Origin: Pandoraea sputorum | Lineage (GTDB): Bacteria > Pseudomonadota > Gammaproteobacteria > Burkholderiales > Burkholderiaceae | DNA length: 64,000 nucleotides | Assembly (NCBI RefSeq): GCF_000814845.2 | Contig: NZ_CP010431.2 | Location: forward strand, 3,100,001-3,164,000 | Reading direction: 5' to 3' | Shown: positions 49,232 to 58,361 of the stretch, in pieces | How the letters are laid out: each line of letters opens with the position of its first letter | Numbering within the stretch: position 1 is the stretch's first letter | Made by a program: the position numbers and the translations under genes | Notes under the pieces: model-generated | The model's input: only the letters and a program-made list of their open reading frames with translations | The model's database searches: none | What the model was told of the DNA's origin: nothing

Positions 49232-50182
49232 ATGAATCTGCTCGATCAACTCAAGCGTCACACCATCGTCGTTGCCGACACTGGCGACTTCCAGGCGATG
49301 GATGCCTACAAGCCCCAAGACGCCACCACCAATCCCTCGCTGATCCTCGGCGCCGTCCAGAAGGACGCCTACCGCCCGATCCTCACGCGAGTGGTCGGCG
49401 AGCATCGTGCCGCGTCGATGGACGAGATCATCGACCGTCTGCTGATCGCCTTCGGTAAAGAGATTCTGGATATCGTGCCGGGCCGCGTCTCCACGGAAGT
49501 GGACGCCCGCCTGTCGTTCGATACGGCAGGCACCGTCGCGCGCGCCCGCAAGCTCATCGCCATGTACGAAGCCGAAGGCATCGAGCGCGATCGCGTGCTG
49601 ATCAAGATCGCCTCGACGTGGGAAGGTATTCGCGCCGCCGAAATTCTGGAGCGCGACAAGATTCGCTGCAACATGACGCTGCTGTTCTCGCTGGTGCAGG
49701 CCGCCGCGTGCGCTGAAGCCGGGGCCCGGCTGATTTCGCCGTTCGTCGGGCGCATTTACGACTGGTACAAGAAGTCCGCCGGTGCGAACTGGGACGAAGC
49801 GGCAAACGCCGGCGTCAACGATCCGGGCGTTCGTTCGGTATCGGCGATCTATCGCTACTACAAGCACTTCGGCCACGACACGGAAGTGATGGGCGCGAGC
49901 TTCCGCTCCACCGGCCAGATTCTGGCGCTCTCCGGCTGCGATCTGCTGACGATCAGCCCTGCCCTGCTGGAACAACTGCGTACGACCGAAGGCGAAGTCA
50001 AACGTCAGCTCGATGTGAAGGACGCACGCTCGGCCGACATCGCGCGCGTCAAAACGGACGAACCGTCGTTCCGCTTCGCCCTCAACGACGATGCGATGGC
50101 GACCGAAAAACTCGCGGAAGGCATTCGCGCGTTTGCGGCCGATGCCATCAAGCTCGAAGGGCTGATCGACGCCGCACGCTAA
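49232..50182 (+). CDS. tal: Transaldolase
   Basis: 316 residues from ATG 49232 ([20 protein letters not shown]); the longer frame from 49169 is not supported. [12 protein letters not shown] is the N-terminal signature; [18 protein letters not shown] contains the Schiff-base Lys; [20 protein letters not shown] and [17 protein letters not shown] follow. It moves a dihydroxyacetone unit between sedoheptulose 7-phosphate and glyceraldehyde 3-phosphate. Divergent from rpiA. Confidence 0.97.
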   Translation: MNLLDQLKRHTIVVADTGDFQAMDAYKPQDATTNPSLILGAVQKDAYRPILTRVVGEHRAASMDEIIDRLLIAFGKEILDIVPGRVSTEVDARLSFDTAGTVARARKLIAMYEAEGIERDRVLIKIASTWEGIRAAEILERDKIRCNMTLLFSLVQAAACAEAGARLISPFVGRIYDWYKKSAGANWDEAANAGVNDPGVRSVSAIYRYYKHFGHDTEVMGASFRSTGQILALSGCDLLTISPALLEQLRTTEGEVKRQLDVKDARSADIARVKTDEPSFRFALNDDAMATEKLAEGIRAFAADAIKLEGLIDAAR

Positions 50183-50189
50183 GATCCGG

Positions 50190-50220
50190 CGGGCCGCGGT
50201 CGACGAACGACAGCGGCCCG
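50190..50220 (+). terminator. Hairpin after tal
   Basis: CGGGCCGC and GCGGCCCG form an eight-bp perfect stem with a 15-base loop, seven bases after the tal stop, followed by TCTTCG. T-run is weak. It also separates tal from the convergent large gene. Confidence 0.5.
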
Positions 50221-50239
50221 TCTTCGACGTCAGTGCGCG

Positions 50240-53200
50240 TTATGGGGCAGGCAAGACGGTGCGTCCCGATGACGTCACATTGCTGCCGGATTGCGGACTG
50301 CGCAAATTTGCAAATCTGCGCTCAATTTGGCTGGTCGACGGTATTCCTCTTAGCGCATCCAGTCTCTCCTGAATTGCCTGATCTGTCGGATTTGCTCTCA
50401 AGGCATTCAGCCGCGCATACATGCTCTTGATGTCTCGATCGAACTGAGCGGCCGCCTCTTGTTTGAATTGGTTTCTCGTCATCGCCAGCGCAGATTGCCT
50501 CGCCTGTTGCGCCGCCGACTGCCGGGCGCGCGTCGCCGCATCGCGCCGCACCTGCGCAGACACTTCGTGTTTGAGTTGCGTCTCCACTTTCTGCTTCGAC
50601 GCTTTGCATGCTTCGGTATAAGCCTGAAGCGATGCCGCTCTTGCAGCGTCCAGCGCCATTTGCTTTGCCTGACGTCCGGCGGCGTTTTTTGCCGCGCGAC
50701 TCGACGCCTGTTCGGCCCGAGATTGCGCGGCTGCCGCCGCCCCGTTTCGGGCCGCGAGCGCCGCATCTTCGGCTTGCTGTCGAATCTTCTGTCTGGCTAG
50801 CGTCGTTTTCGCACTTTGCGCCGCCTGACTTGCGGACGCCGTCAAATTTTCCGATGCAGTAGCGCTTGCGCCGGAAAGCACCGCCCGATATGCCTCCCGT
50901 GCCGCCTGGACCTGCGCCTCGAACACGTCCCGAAGCGCTTTCTGAGTTGCCGTGGGATTACGCTGTTGGAAATCCGCGTAGGCTGCGGTTCGCTGCGCGA
51001 TGATGGCGTCAACGGCAGCTTTGCGACTACCGATGAGCGCACTGCCGTACGATGGCCCCAGATCTTCGATCAGAGATTGGGCAATGTGTGACGCTGGCTG
51101 AGTGTTGGGCAGGACCTTTTGCCACGCCTCGTTCAGCGTGTCGTGAATCATCTCGCGAAACTCCCGCTGCTCCCCGACCGTGATGGTGGGCATCACCTCC
51201 CGCAGTCGATTGGCGAGTCGCTGGTTGTCTGCGGCGTTGAGTGCGGACATGGAAAGCGCATCGCGCGCCTCGACGAGGACCTTCTTGAGCGGGACATGGT
51301 TGAACTCAAGGCATTTCGTCGGCTGAATTTGAATGCGCAGACGTGTTGCCAGTGTTAGCGCCCGACGCAAACTGACATAGTGTGACAACTCTTTGATGCC
51401 TGGAACGAGGTGGGCCTCTTTGAGCCACGCGACCAGCGGGTCTCGCCCATCGCGCGGCGCATGCGGCGCGCGTAGCAGTTCTACATAGAAGCACCGTGCA
51501 GAGCCGGTCGGCTTGCTTAACATGACTTCGAGCAGCGTACCGCGAGGCACCCCGGCTTCCTTGAGTTCATGCAACAGACTGGCCCATGCCTGAGCAAGCA
51601 TGGGATTGGCGGCGACACGTCTTCCAAGCATCGATACGTAGGCACGACCTTCCGGGGATAGCAGTGCATCGGTGACGTTGTCAGGGCGCACCACTTCCGT
51701 TCGCGTCAACACGCCCAACACGCGCAGATAGTGACCATTGCCGAAGATCCCCAATTGCGTCGCATTCATGTAGCTGCCACTCTCCCCAAGAAGACTGTCC
51801 GTCAATGCAGCGAGCATCTCCGGTGTCGGCAGGCGGAGGCCGGTTTTGTACATTTGCGCGTAATTGCCCGTAATGAGATGTCCGTGAAGCTCGTTGATCG
51901 AGGCGCCGAATTCCTGCATGACGCGCACTACCGGATTCCGGCTGTTTACTGCCGTGACACCATAATCGCTGTGATAAACGACGCGGACCGACTGCTTCGT
52001 TTGTGTTTGCAGCATCCCCAGCGTACCGGCGCAGGAATCGCGGGTATCGAGCAGCGTGTTGACGTGGATGCTACCGGTCAGAGGATGCTCGCGCGCTTCG
52101 TGCGCGATGATCGCCGCGAGAATCTGCCCCGCGTCGTATCGGCGGTTGATGTTCGTGTTGCACTCGGTGTCCAGCACCGGCAAGTTCGTCTGCACACCGG
52201 ACCCACTCGATGTGCCTGGCTCACTGCGGGTGTACTTTGCCAGACGGCGCCTGGCATCGATAAATGTGAGATGGCCGATACGGATCTCGTCGGCCTCGCC
52301 CATCGAATCGTGTATTGCGAGCTTCAGGCCGTCTGTTCGAGCACCTCCGGACAACGAGAAATAGACTTTACGCCCTGCGGTGGTATCGGCGGTGGCAAAT
52401 GCAAAGTTGTTTTCGCGCAAACTCGCTTTCAGATCCGCAACCCCTGCGGGGTTCCCGATGTTCCACTCGCCCCCCGTTTCAAACACTCGCTCCGATCCGA
52501 GCACCGTTCGATAGACAGTCAGATCGAAGTCGTCGCGCTCGGCGTTGAATAGCTCACGACGCGACAGGCTGGCCTTGCTGCCTTCCACGACGGTTCGCTG
52601 CGCTTGCTCCGAGGTGAAAATCCGGCAGGCGTCGTCGCTAACAACGGATAACGGCCTTGTTTTTCCCGAGCGAATTTGTTCAGCCTCGGGTTGATGAACC
52701 ACGTTACGAACGCTGTTCGTGGGATCGGTTTCGGCGACATCAGCCTCGACCTGATGCCTGATCTCCCGAAACCGGTCGATCAGACGCGCGTCTTCCGGCA
52801 CGTCGGGATCCAGCCACTCGAAGGTCACCTGCCCGGCAGGGTCATGCCGCAAATGTGAGGCATGAAAGCGATTCGGCTCCACCTGGACAACCACGGTCGA
52901 CCTCGCACCGGGAATGCGCGCGCCGACGACTTTTTTTTCGAATGGCACACCCTGCACGATGTCGGAAAGGAGAAGCGGCAGCAACAACGACGCGGGACGC
53001 CATACCCCTTCCTCTTCCATCGGGCCAAGATCGGTGGGACTCGGCGTAGGTCGCTCGCCAAAAAGCCTCCCCTTGATCGAATCGCTGAAAGCCATTGTTC
53101 GCGCAGCACCGTGCGCGCTGGTGTCCACCCAAGGGAATGCGCTAAGACGAGCGCTTGCGGGATCGACCTTGATGTATTGCTGCTTGTGGACAGAAGGACC

Positions 53201-53767
53201 CATCGGATTCGCATGGCTATCGCCGTTCATTGCGACGCCATGAGATGGGCCAGGTCCTATCTCAGATGTTGACAGCGGGGGAATTACCGGGCTGACACGG
53301 AAACGCGACAATGCCGACGCGATGTTGGTCGGGGCGGGCGGCGCAAAGCGCTGATGCGTCGCTGTGGGCAGATTGGGTGGCGTGGATGCTTTTGGCCGGA
53401 GACCAAAATCGCTGATCTTTCGCGGCGTCTTATTCGTGCTCAATGTCGGCCACTCGGGCGGGCGGTAGCGCGAGGCGGCATCGGTGGGTGGCCGGACAAA
53501 CTCACTCAAATCCCGGGTCCCGGTGGATATCCGTGGGGTGTCGTCTTGTGGATGATTGTCGAGCGTGCGGGCGGTCGTCGGCTGCGCCGAGGGCGAGACC
53601 ACTGCTGAGTTTCGATTAGTGGAAAGCAAAATGTCAGCGCCGCTTTTCGGCTCGTGGGTGGAGGTACTTGTGACACTAGTACCGCTCAAGGGCAGAGCCT
53701 TCCATAAATCGCTGTGCGAATTGGTATAAGCGCGGCACGAGAGAAGATGTGAAGCCTTCCGATGCAC
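50240..53767 (-). CDS. Large unknown protein A, paralogue of the gene at 53970; deaminase-like segment with altered active-site residues
   Basis: About 1175 residues (GTG 53767 is the longest start; true start may be some tens of codons later). Residues 1-230 are Ser/Thr/Pro-rich and probably disordered. Conserved with the paralogue: LSDIVQGVPFEKKVVG (268-282), YRTVLGSERVF and WNIGNPAGVADL (419-446), IHDSMGEADEIRIGHLTFID (485-504). The segment DAGQILAAII (545-554) followed by GSIHVNTLLDTRDSCA (565-580) and RVVYHSDYG (595-603) resembles toxin deaminases, but the expected Glu is G547 and the first Cys of C-x-x-C is R576. Residues about 970-1130 are an Ala/Gln/Arg-rich helix or coiled coil. No signal peptide. 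I do not recognise the family. Confidence 0.75.
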   Translation of the reverse strand: MHRKASHLLSCRAYTNSHSDLWKALPLSGTSVTSTSTHEPKSGADILLSTNRNSAVVSPSAQPTTARTLDNHPQDDTPRISTGTRDLSEFVRPPTDAASRYRPPEWPTLSTNKTPRKISDFGLRPKASTPPNLPTATHQRFAPPAPTNIASALSRFRVSPVIPPLSTSEIGPGPSHGVAMNGDSHANPMGPSVHKQQYIKVDPASARLSAFPWVDTSAHGAARTMAFSDSIKGRLFGERPTPSPTDLGPMEEEGVWRPASLLLPLLLSDIVQGVPFEKKVVGARIPGARSTVVVQVEPNRFHASHLRHDPAGQVTFEWLDPDVPEDARLIDRFREIRHQVEADVAETDPTNSVRNVVHQPEAEQIRSGKTRPLSVVSDDACRIFTSEQAQRTVVEGSKASLSRRELFNAERDDFDLTVYRTVLGSERVFETGGEWNIGNPAGVADLKASLRENNFAFATADTTAGRKVYFSLSGGARTDGLKLAIHDSMGEADEIRIGHLTFIDARRRLAKYTRSEPGTSSGSGVQTNLPVLDTECNTNINRRYDAGQILAAIIAHEAREHPLTGSIHVNTLLDTRDSCAGTLGMLQTQTKQSVRVVYHSDYGVTAVNSRNPVVRVMQEFGASINELHGHLITGNYAQMYKTGLRLPTPEMLAALTDSLLGESGSYMNATQLGIFGNGHYLRVLGVLTRTEVVRPDNVTDALLSPEGRAYVSMLGRRVAANPMLAQAWASLLHELKEAGVPRGTLLEVMLSKPTGSARCFYVELLRAPHAPRDGRDPLVAWLKEAHLVPGIKELSHYVSLRRALTLATRLRIQIQPTKCLEFNHVPLKKVLVEARDALSMSALNAADNQRLANRLREVMPTITVGEQREFREMIHDTLNEAWQKVLPNTQPASHIAQSLIEDLGPSYGSALIGSRKAAVDAIIAQRTAAYADFQQRNPTATQKALRDVFEAQVQAAREAYRAVLSGASATASENLTASASQAAQSAKTTLARQKIRQQAEDAALAARNGAAAAAQSRAEQASSRAAKNAAGRQAKQMALDAARAASLQAYTEACKASKQKVETQLKHEVSAQVRRDAATRARQSAAQQARQSALAMTRNQFKQEAAAQFDRDIKSMYARLNALRANPTDQAIQERLDALRGIPSTSQIERRFANLRSPQSGSNVTSSGRTVLPAP

Positions 53768-53915
53768 GATCCGCGGCAGCGCAGACCCGATCGCGAGCTG
53801 ATCGCGGCCAGGCGTCCGGGCAATTTTTGAAAGTCACCGCTCGGACCGAGGCAGACATTGGCGTTGTTCGCAACTCATCGAGCGCCATGGAACTGCCCGG
53901 TGACAGCAAGCTGCT

Positions 53916-53932
53916 TTCGAGCAAGACTCGAA
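53916..53932. promoter_or_regulatory. Inverted repeat between the divergent large genes
   Basis: TTCGAG (53916-53921) and CTCGAA (53927-53932) with a five-base centre lie in the 202-bp gap between the two paralogues. Possible operator; no clear promoter hexamers were found beside it. Confidence 0.35.
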
Positions 53933-53969
53933 GCCAGCCTGTCGCGGGGCGCAGGGCGCCAAGCCGTTC

Positions 53970-56900
53970 ATGCGCCCAGGTTTGATCAACAACCGGCTTC
54001 CGGCGCCCGTGCGCGAATCGTCTTCAGATGATGTCGACGGCCCACGCCCCCGGACTCGTTCAAGCAGCGACTTCATTGCCGTCGGTAGGTCATGGGACGG
54101 CGCGTCCGCCTCGACACGGACCTGGCCGCGCTTGACCGCAAGTAACTCGCACCCGCGTCTGAGCGAGCTTCTTCATGCTTATGACGCCTCCAGCGAACCC
54201 GATGTGGCCACCAGCAACGACGACCTTCCCGAGCGTCTGTTCCGCACGCGCTCGTCGATCTCGGAAGTCAGCGTTGTCCCCGCCTCGATACCTGAGCAGA
54301 CACGTCCTGTGCCGCACAGCGGTATGTCGAGAGCCAAACGCCACACAGCGCGCGCCTTCTTTGCCAGCGAGGGACTGTTCGCCACGGTGTCGGAGGAGGA
54401 CTTACAGCCAAGCGCATTATCCGCACGCGGTGCGCGACGTTTCGGACTGTCCTCTAAGCCCGATTACCATCCCCACATCATCGGCGTCGTCTCGGCAAGA
54501 AACGCTCCGTTGAGCAAAGCGCAAGGCGATGCGGCGCTCGTTCGCGTGGAACTGTCGGATATCGTCGACGGCGTACCGTTTGAAAAATCGGTGGTCGGCG
54601 TACAGCTCACGAACACCGGGCACATCGTTGTTTGTGCCGATGCAAACGCCTTTTACGCCACGAGTACGATTCCCCCCAAGGCCACGCAGGTGCGCTTTCG
54701 GCGTCTGGACGCGGGCAACCGGGACGACCAGCTAAAAATCGATGAATACCTGGCGCATAAGCGTCAACTCAAGGCCGACGCCATGGTGAACAATCCGCCG
54801 CTCACGGCAATGAACGTGGCGCGCACGTTAACGCGACGCGCCGGCAGCCCCGACAAAGAGACCGTCCGCACAGCCTTAGACACACTCATCTCTCCCGTCG
54901 AACTGACGAGCTACGTCGAGAACTGCCGTGCACAGCTACGTAGCCGTAAACGCTTTGACGCCCATTTCCACAAACGCGATCTGGAGATCTACAGGACGTT
55001 GCTGGGCAACGACCTGGTGTTCAAGGAGAACGGTCAATGGAACATTTCCCACGATGCAGGCATTGCTGACCTACGAATGCATTTGATGTCTGGCAACCTC
55101 GCGTTTGCGGTGGTCGGGGCCGAATCCGGCGTCAACGTCTACTTCGCAACCTCGGACAGTGAACGCCTCGAAGGCTTGCGGCTGCATATCCACGAAGCCA
55201 TGGGCGACGCAGATGCCGTCGATATCGGTGACACCACTTTCATCGATGCGAAGCGGCGACTCGCACGGATCGCGACACTCTCCAACGCGCCGGGCCCCTC
55301 GCGGGCACGTGTCAATCTGCCCACCCTCGCGCCGCCCGGCGCCCGGCAACCCGAGCGATGTCGCGACGCCGAGCAGATTCTGGCGGCGGCTATCGAACAC
55401 GATATGCGAGAGGACCCCATCATCACCGGCATTCACGTGAACAGTCTTCTCGATACTTGCGACTCTTGCGCGGTGGCACTCCCCATACTCGGACAGATCA
55501 CCGGCCAGGACATCACATTTGTCTATCACCGCGACTACGGCGTCACGAGCGCGATCAGCGAAGATCGCCGAATTCGGATGCTGAAGATGCTGGCGACAAC
55601 CGGCAACCAGCTGCGCGGTGCACTCGTGAACGGCGATCACCCGACACTGCGCCGTGTGTCGAACGCCCTGCTGGTGCCGGAGATGCTCGGCGTGATTGCG
55701 AGCACGCTTCACATCTCGTCAAGGTCGGAAGCACACCCGAAAATCTATCCCATAGCCAATGCGTTGTACCTGCACTTACTCGCCTCGCTCATCCGTGAGG
55801 ATGCCATCTTCGGCAACGATACCGTTGCCATGCTTCGTTCCAACGAAGGCAAAACCTACGTCGCGCTGATCGGTTATCGGATTCGTAACGACCCATATCT
55901 GGCACGCGCCTGGTGCACCTTGATGCGAGAACTGACACTTGCGGGCGTCCCGGCTGAAGCGTTGCGAGCGATTCTGCTCGCCAGAGCGAACCAACACCTT
56001 CGCAGCTTCTGGCTCGAGCTGTTGAGCGCGCGCTCGACCACGCGTGAGAATCATTTGGATCAGGTTTACCACCTCCTGAAACAGGACGACCTGAACCCAT
56101 CGCTCGCGAATTCACGCCGTGAGTGCGGCCTTCTGGATGCACTGCGGATTCGGGCGCTACGTTACCTGAAAATCTCACGTCGGGCGCCCGTCAAAGAAGA
56201 TCGATCCCAGGGGGTCGGAAGTCCGATTCCCGAAGTGCTCGAAGCGATCCGAACGGTGATCTCCGAGCGTAGCGTGATTGAGTTGGAGCAGGAACGTCTG
56301 CAAAACGAGCTGCGCGAGGCAATGCCGACGATGACACTAGGTGAACAGCGCGAGTTGAGAAACATGATCACGAGCCTGGTCAACGAGGCATGGCGGGCTG
56401 AGCTTCCTGGAGAATCGCCGCCGTCCGATATCGTGCAAAGCGTGCTCGCGAGCGTTGGGCCAGGACTCGGCAGACATCTAAGCGCATACCGAGGGCCCGC
56501 CATTCGTGAAATCATCGATGCGACGATTGAGCGCTACGGAAAGCATTTGTACCGATACGCCGATGCGACGGAAGAAGAGATGGCTGCGGCGTATCGCGAG
56601 CACGTGAAATCAGCGAGTACGCAATATGAGGCATTGCTCGCCGACAAGGTGAGTTCCGACACGCAGAGTTCCGGTGGCGTACAGACTGGGATTCAGGCTC
56701 AGGTTAGCGCCGAGGCCCGTATCGTCAAGGAAAGGCTGGATCGTAAAGCGGCGAAAACCGCCCAACAGACGGCTGCCAGAGCGCGTAATGAGGCTCAGCG
56801 AGCGACGTCTTCCGCATCGAATCGCGCCAGAGCACAGGCACAGTCACGCGCCAGGGAGGAGATCCGCCGGGCCGCGATGTGGGCGACGAGCGACGCAACT

Positions 56901-57269
56901 CGCACGTTGCTGGAAAACGCCAAAAAGGAGGCGTACCTCAAAAGTCAGCGCGAAGCCCGCGAGGCCGCGGCAAGAATTGCGGGAGATCAGATCCGGGCGG
57001 CAACCGCAGCCGCGAAACGAGACGCGCGCATCCGCGCCGAGACGGTTGTCAAACAGAGAATCGCCGAAAGGCGGCAGACCAGCATCGAAGCCACGCAAAG
57101 CCGGGGGCGGCCTGCGCATGACAAGTGCGCCGACGCGCGACTTCAGTTCAGGCTGGACGTGCTACGGCTCGAACGACTTCCCGTCGAATCCAGCCCCGTC
57201 GGTGAGGCCAACAACGCAGGCGAGTCCTCCAGAGCGCGCTCAAGAGTGACGCAGGCGTCGACACAGTGA
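53970..57269 (+). CDS. Large unknown protein B, paralogue of the gene at 50240; intact deaminase-like motif
   Basis: 1099 residues, ATG 53970, weak ribosome site. Ser/Arg/Pro-rich N-terminus (1-160), then the shared blocks LSDIVDGVPFEKSVVG (195-210), YRTLLGNDLVF (341-351), IHEAMGDADAVDIGDTTFID (407-426). The motif CRDAEQILAAAI (464-475) and GIHVNSLLDTCDSCAVALP (487-505), then ITFVYHRDYG, has D466-A-E468 and C497-x-x-C500, like a zinc deaminase core (H/C/D-x-E ... C-x-x-C) of the toxin-deaminase superfamily. The tail (about 850-1050) is Ala/Arg-rich helical. No signal peptide or membrane segment. It may be a type III or other secreted effector; that is inference. Confidence 0.78.
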   Translation: MRPGLINNRLPAPVRESSSDDVDGPRPRTRSSSDFIAVGRSWDGASASTRTWPRLTASNSHPRLSELLHAYDASSEPDVATSNDDLPERLFRTRSSISEVSVVPASIPEQTRPVPHSGMSRAKRHTARAFFASEGLFATVSEEDLQPSALSARGARRFGLSSKPDYHPHIIGVVSARNAPLSKAQGDAALVRVELSDIVDGVPFEKSVVGVQLTNTGHIVVCADANAFYATSTIPPKATQVRFRRLDAGNRDDQLKIDEYLAHKRQLKADAMVNNPPLTAMNVARTLTRRAGSPDKETVRTALDTLISPVELTSYVENCRAQLRSRKRFDAHFHKRDLEIYRTLLGNDLVFKENGQWNISHDAGIADLRMHLMSGNLAFAVVGAESGVNVYFATSDSERLEGLRLHIHEAMGDADAVDIGDTTFIDAKRRLARIATLSNAPGPSRARVNLPTLAPPGARQPERCRDAEQILAAAIEHDMREDPIITGIHVNSLLDTCDSCAVALPILGQITGQDITFVYHRDYGVTSAISEDRRIRMLKMLATTGNQLRGALVNGDHPTLRRVSNALLVPEMLGVIASTLHISSRSEAHPKIYPIANALYLHLLASLIREDAIFGNDTVAMLRSNEGKTYVALIGYRIRNDPYLARAWCTLMRELTLAGVPAEALRAILLARANQHLRSFWLELLSARSTTRENHLDQVYHLLKQDDLNPSLANSRRECGLLDALRIRALRYLKISRRAPVKEDRSQGVGSPIPEVLEAIRTVISERSVIELEQERLQNELREAMPTMTLGEQRELRNMITSLVNEAWRAELPGESPPSDIVQSVLASVGPGLGRHLSAYRGPAIREIIDATIERYGKHLYRYADATEEEMAAAYREHVKSASTQYEALLADKVSSDTQSSGGVQTGIQAQVSAEARIVKERLDRKAAKTAQQTAARARNEAQRATSSASNRARAQAQSRAREEIRRAAMWATSDATRTLLENAKKEAYLKSQREAREAAARIAGDQIRAATAAAKRDARIRAETVVKQRIAERRQTSIEATQSRGRPAHDKCADARLQFRLDVLRLERLPVESSPVGEANNAGESSRARSRVTQASTQ

Positions 57270-57287
57270 CGCCAGTCCGCAAGGCAA

Positions 57288-57314
57288 AGCCGCCCCCGGC
57301 TTCACGCTTGCCGG
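57288..57314. terminator. Weak hairpin between the large gene B and rlmB
   Basis: The stretch GCCCCCGGC...GCCGGAGGC can fold with a nine-base loop and one mismatch, between two convergent genes. No T-run; low confidence. Confidence 0.3.
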
Positions 57315-57329
57315 AGGCGTGTACAACGC

Positions 57330-58100
57330 TTACTTGCCCTTGACCGCGACCTTGCGCTGACGCACGGCCTCGTAAAGACACACGGCGCTCGCGACCGACA
57401 CGTTCAGGCTTTCGCAGCCGCCGGCCATCGGAATACTCATGAGTTCGTCGCACGTCTCGCCCACGAGGCGGCGCATGCCCTCGCCTTCCGCGCCCATGAC
57501 GATCGCCATCGGGCCGGTGAGCTTCGTACCGTAGATATCGGCAGGTGCGTCGTCGGACGTGCCGACGACCCAGATACCGCGCTCCTTGAGGTCACGCAAC
57601 GTGCGGGCGAGATTCGTCACCATGATGTACGGGACCGTCTCAGCCGCACCGCTCGCGACCTTGGCCACAGTGGCGTTCAGACCGACCGCGCGGTCCTTGG
57701 GGGCGATCACGGCATGCGCGCCCGCACCGTCGGCCACGCGCAGGCAGGCACCGAGGTTGTGCGGATCTGTTACGCCATCGAGGATCAGCAGCAACGGGTC
57801 ACCCGAGATGCCGTCGAGCAGCTCATCGAGATTGAGCGCAAGCGAGATTTCCTCCGCCTGTGCCACAACGCCCTGGTGGCGCGACGTGCCGGTCATCCCG
57901 TCGAGACGCTTGCCATCCGCCTGAACCAGCTTGATCTTGACGCCCGGTGCATTCTTGTACGACTCCACGGCCTTGAGGAAATCCGTCATGCGACGGTCGC
58001 GACGGGTCGGGTCGTAGTAGATCTCTTTGACGCTGGTGGCGTCGTGTCGCAGGCGTGCGGTCACGGCATGGAAGCCGAACAGCATTTTCAATTTACTCAT
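57330..58100 (-). CDS. rlmB: 23S rRNA 2'-O-methyltransferase RlmB
   Basis: 256 residues. The N-terminal substrate-binding domain ([20 protein letters not shown]) is followed by the SPOUT domain: [20 protein letters not shown] (motif 1), [20 protein letters not shown] (motif 2) and [20 protein letters not shown] (motif 3), which form the trefoil knot. It methylates G2251 of 23S rRNA. It lies 261 bases downstream of rnr on the same strand, the order also seen in E. coli. Confidence 0.96.
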   Translation of the reverse strand: MSKLKMLFGFHAVTARLRHDATSVKEIYYDPTRRDRRMTDFLKAVESYKNAPGVKIKLVQADGKRLDGMTGTSRHQGVVAQAEEISLALNLDELLDGISGDPLLLILDGVTDPHNLGACLRVADGAGAHAVIAPKDRAVGLNATVAKVASGAAETVPYIMVTNLARTLRDLKERGIWVVGTSDDAPADIYGTKLTGPMAIVMGAEGEGMRRLVGETCDELMSIPMAGGCESLNVSVASAVCLYEAVRQRKVAVKGK

Positions 58101-58361
58101 TTCATTTCCTCAAAATAGCGTGTGCCGTGGCGTCTGTTGCCGTGACGGGGGATGTTGCCGCTTGTCACGCACAACTGTCGTCGCCTAAAGCACGACGGCG
58201 GCGGGAGCCACATGGGCCACCGCCGCCGCAATCCATCGCGGGTACCGGATGCCGGTGATTTCCGGCAAAGGCGCCCATCTTACTGCAAACCGCTCACTGC
58301 GCCGTCGTTCGATGCATCGTGCCGTGCGCAGCGCGGGGGCTGGGCATGGCACGGGCATCGA

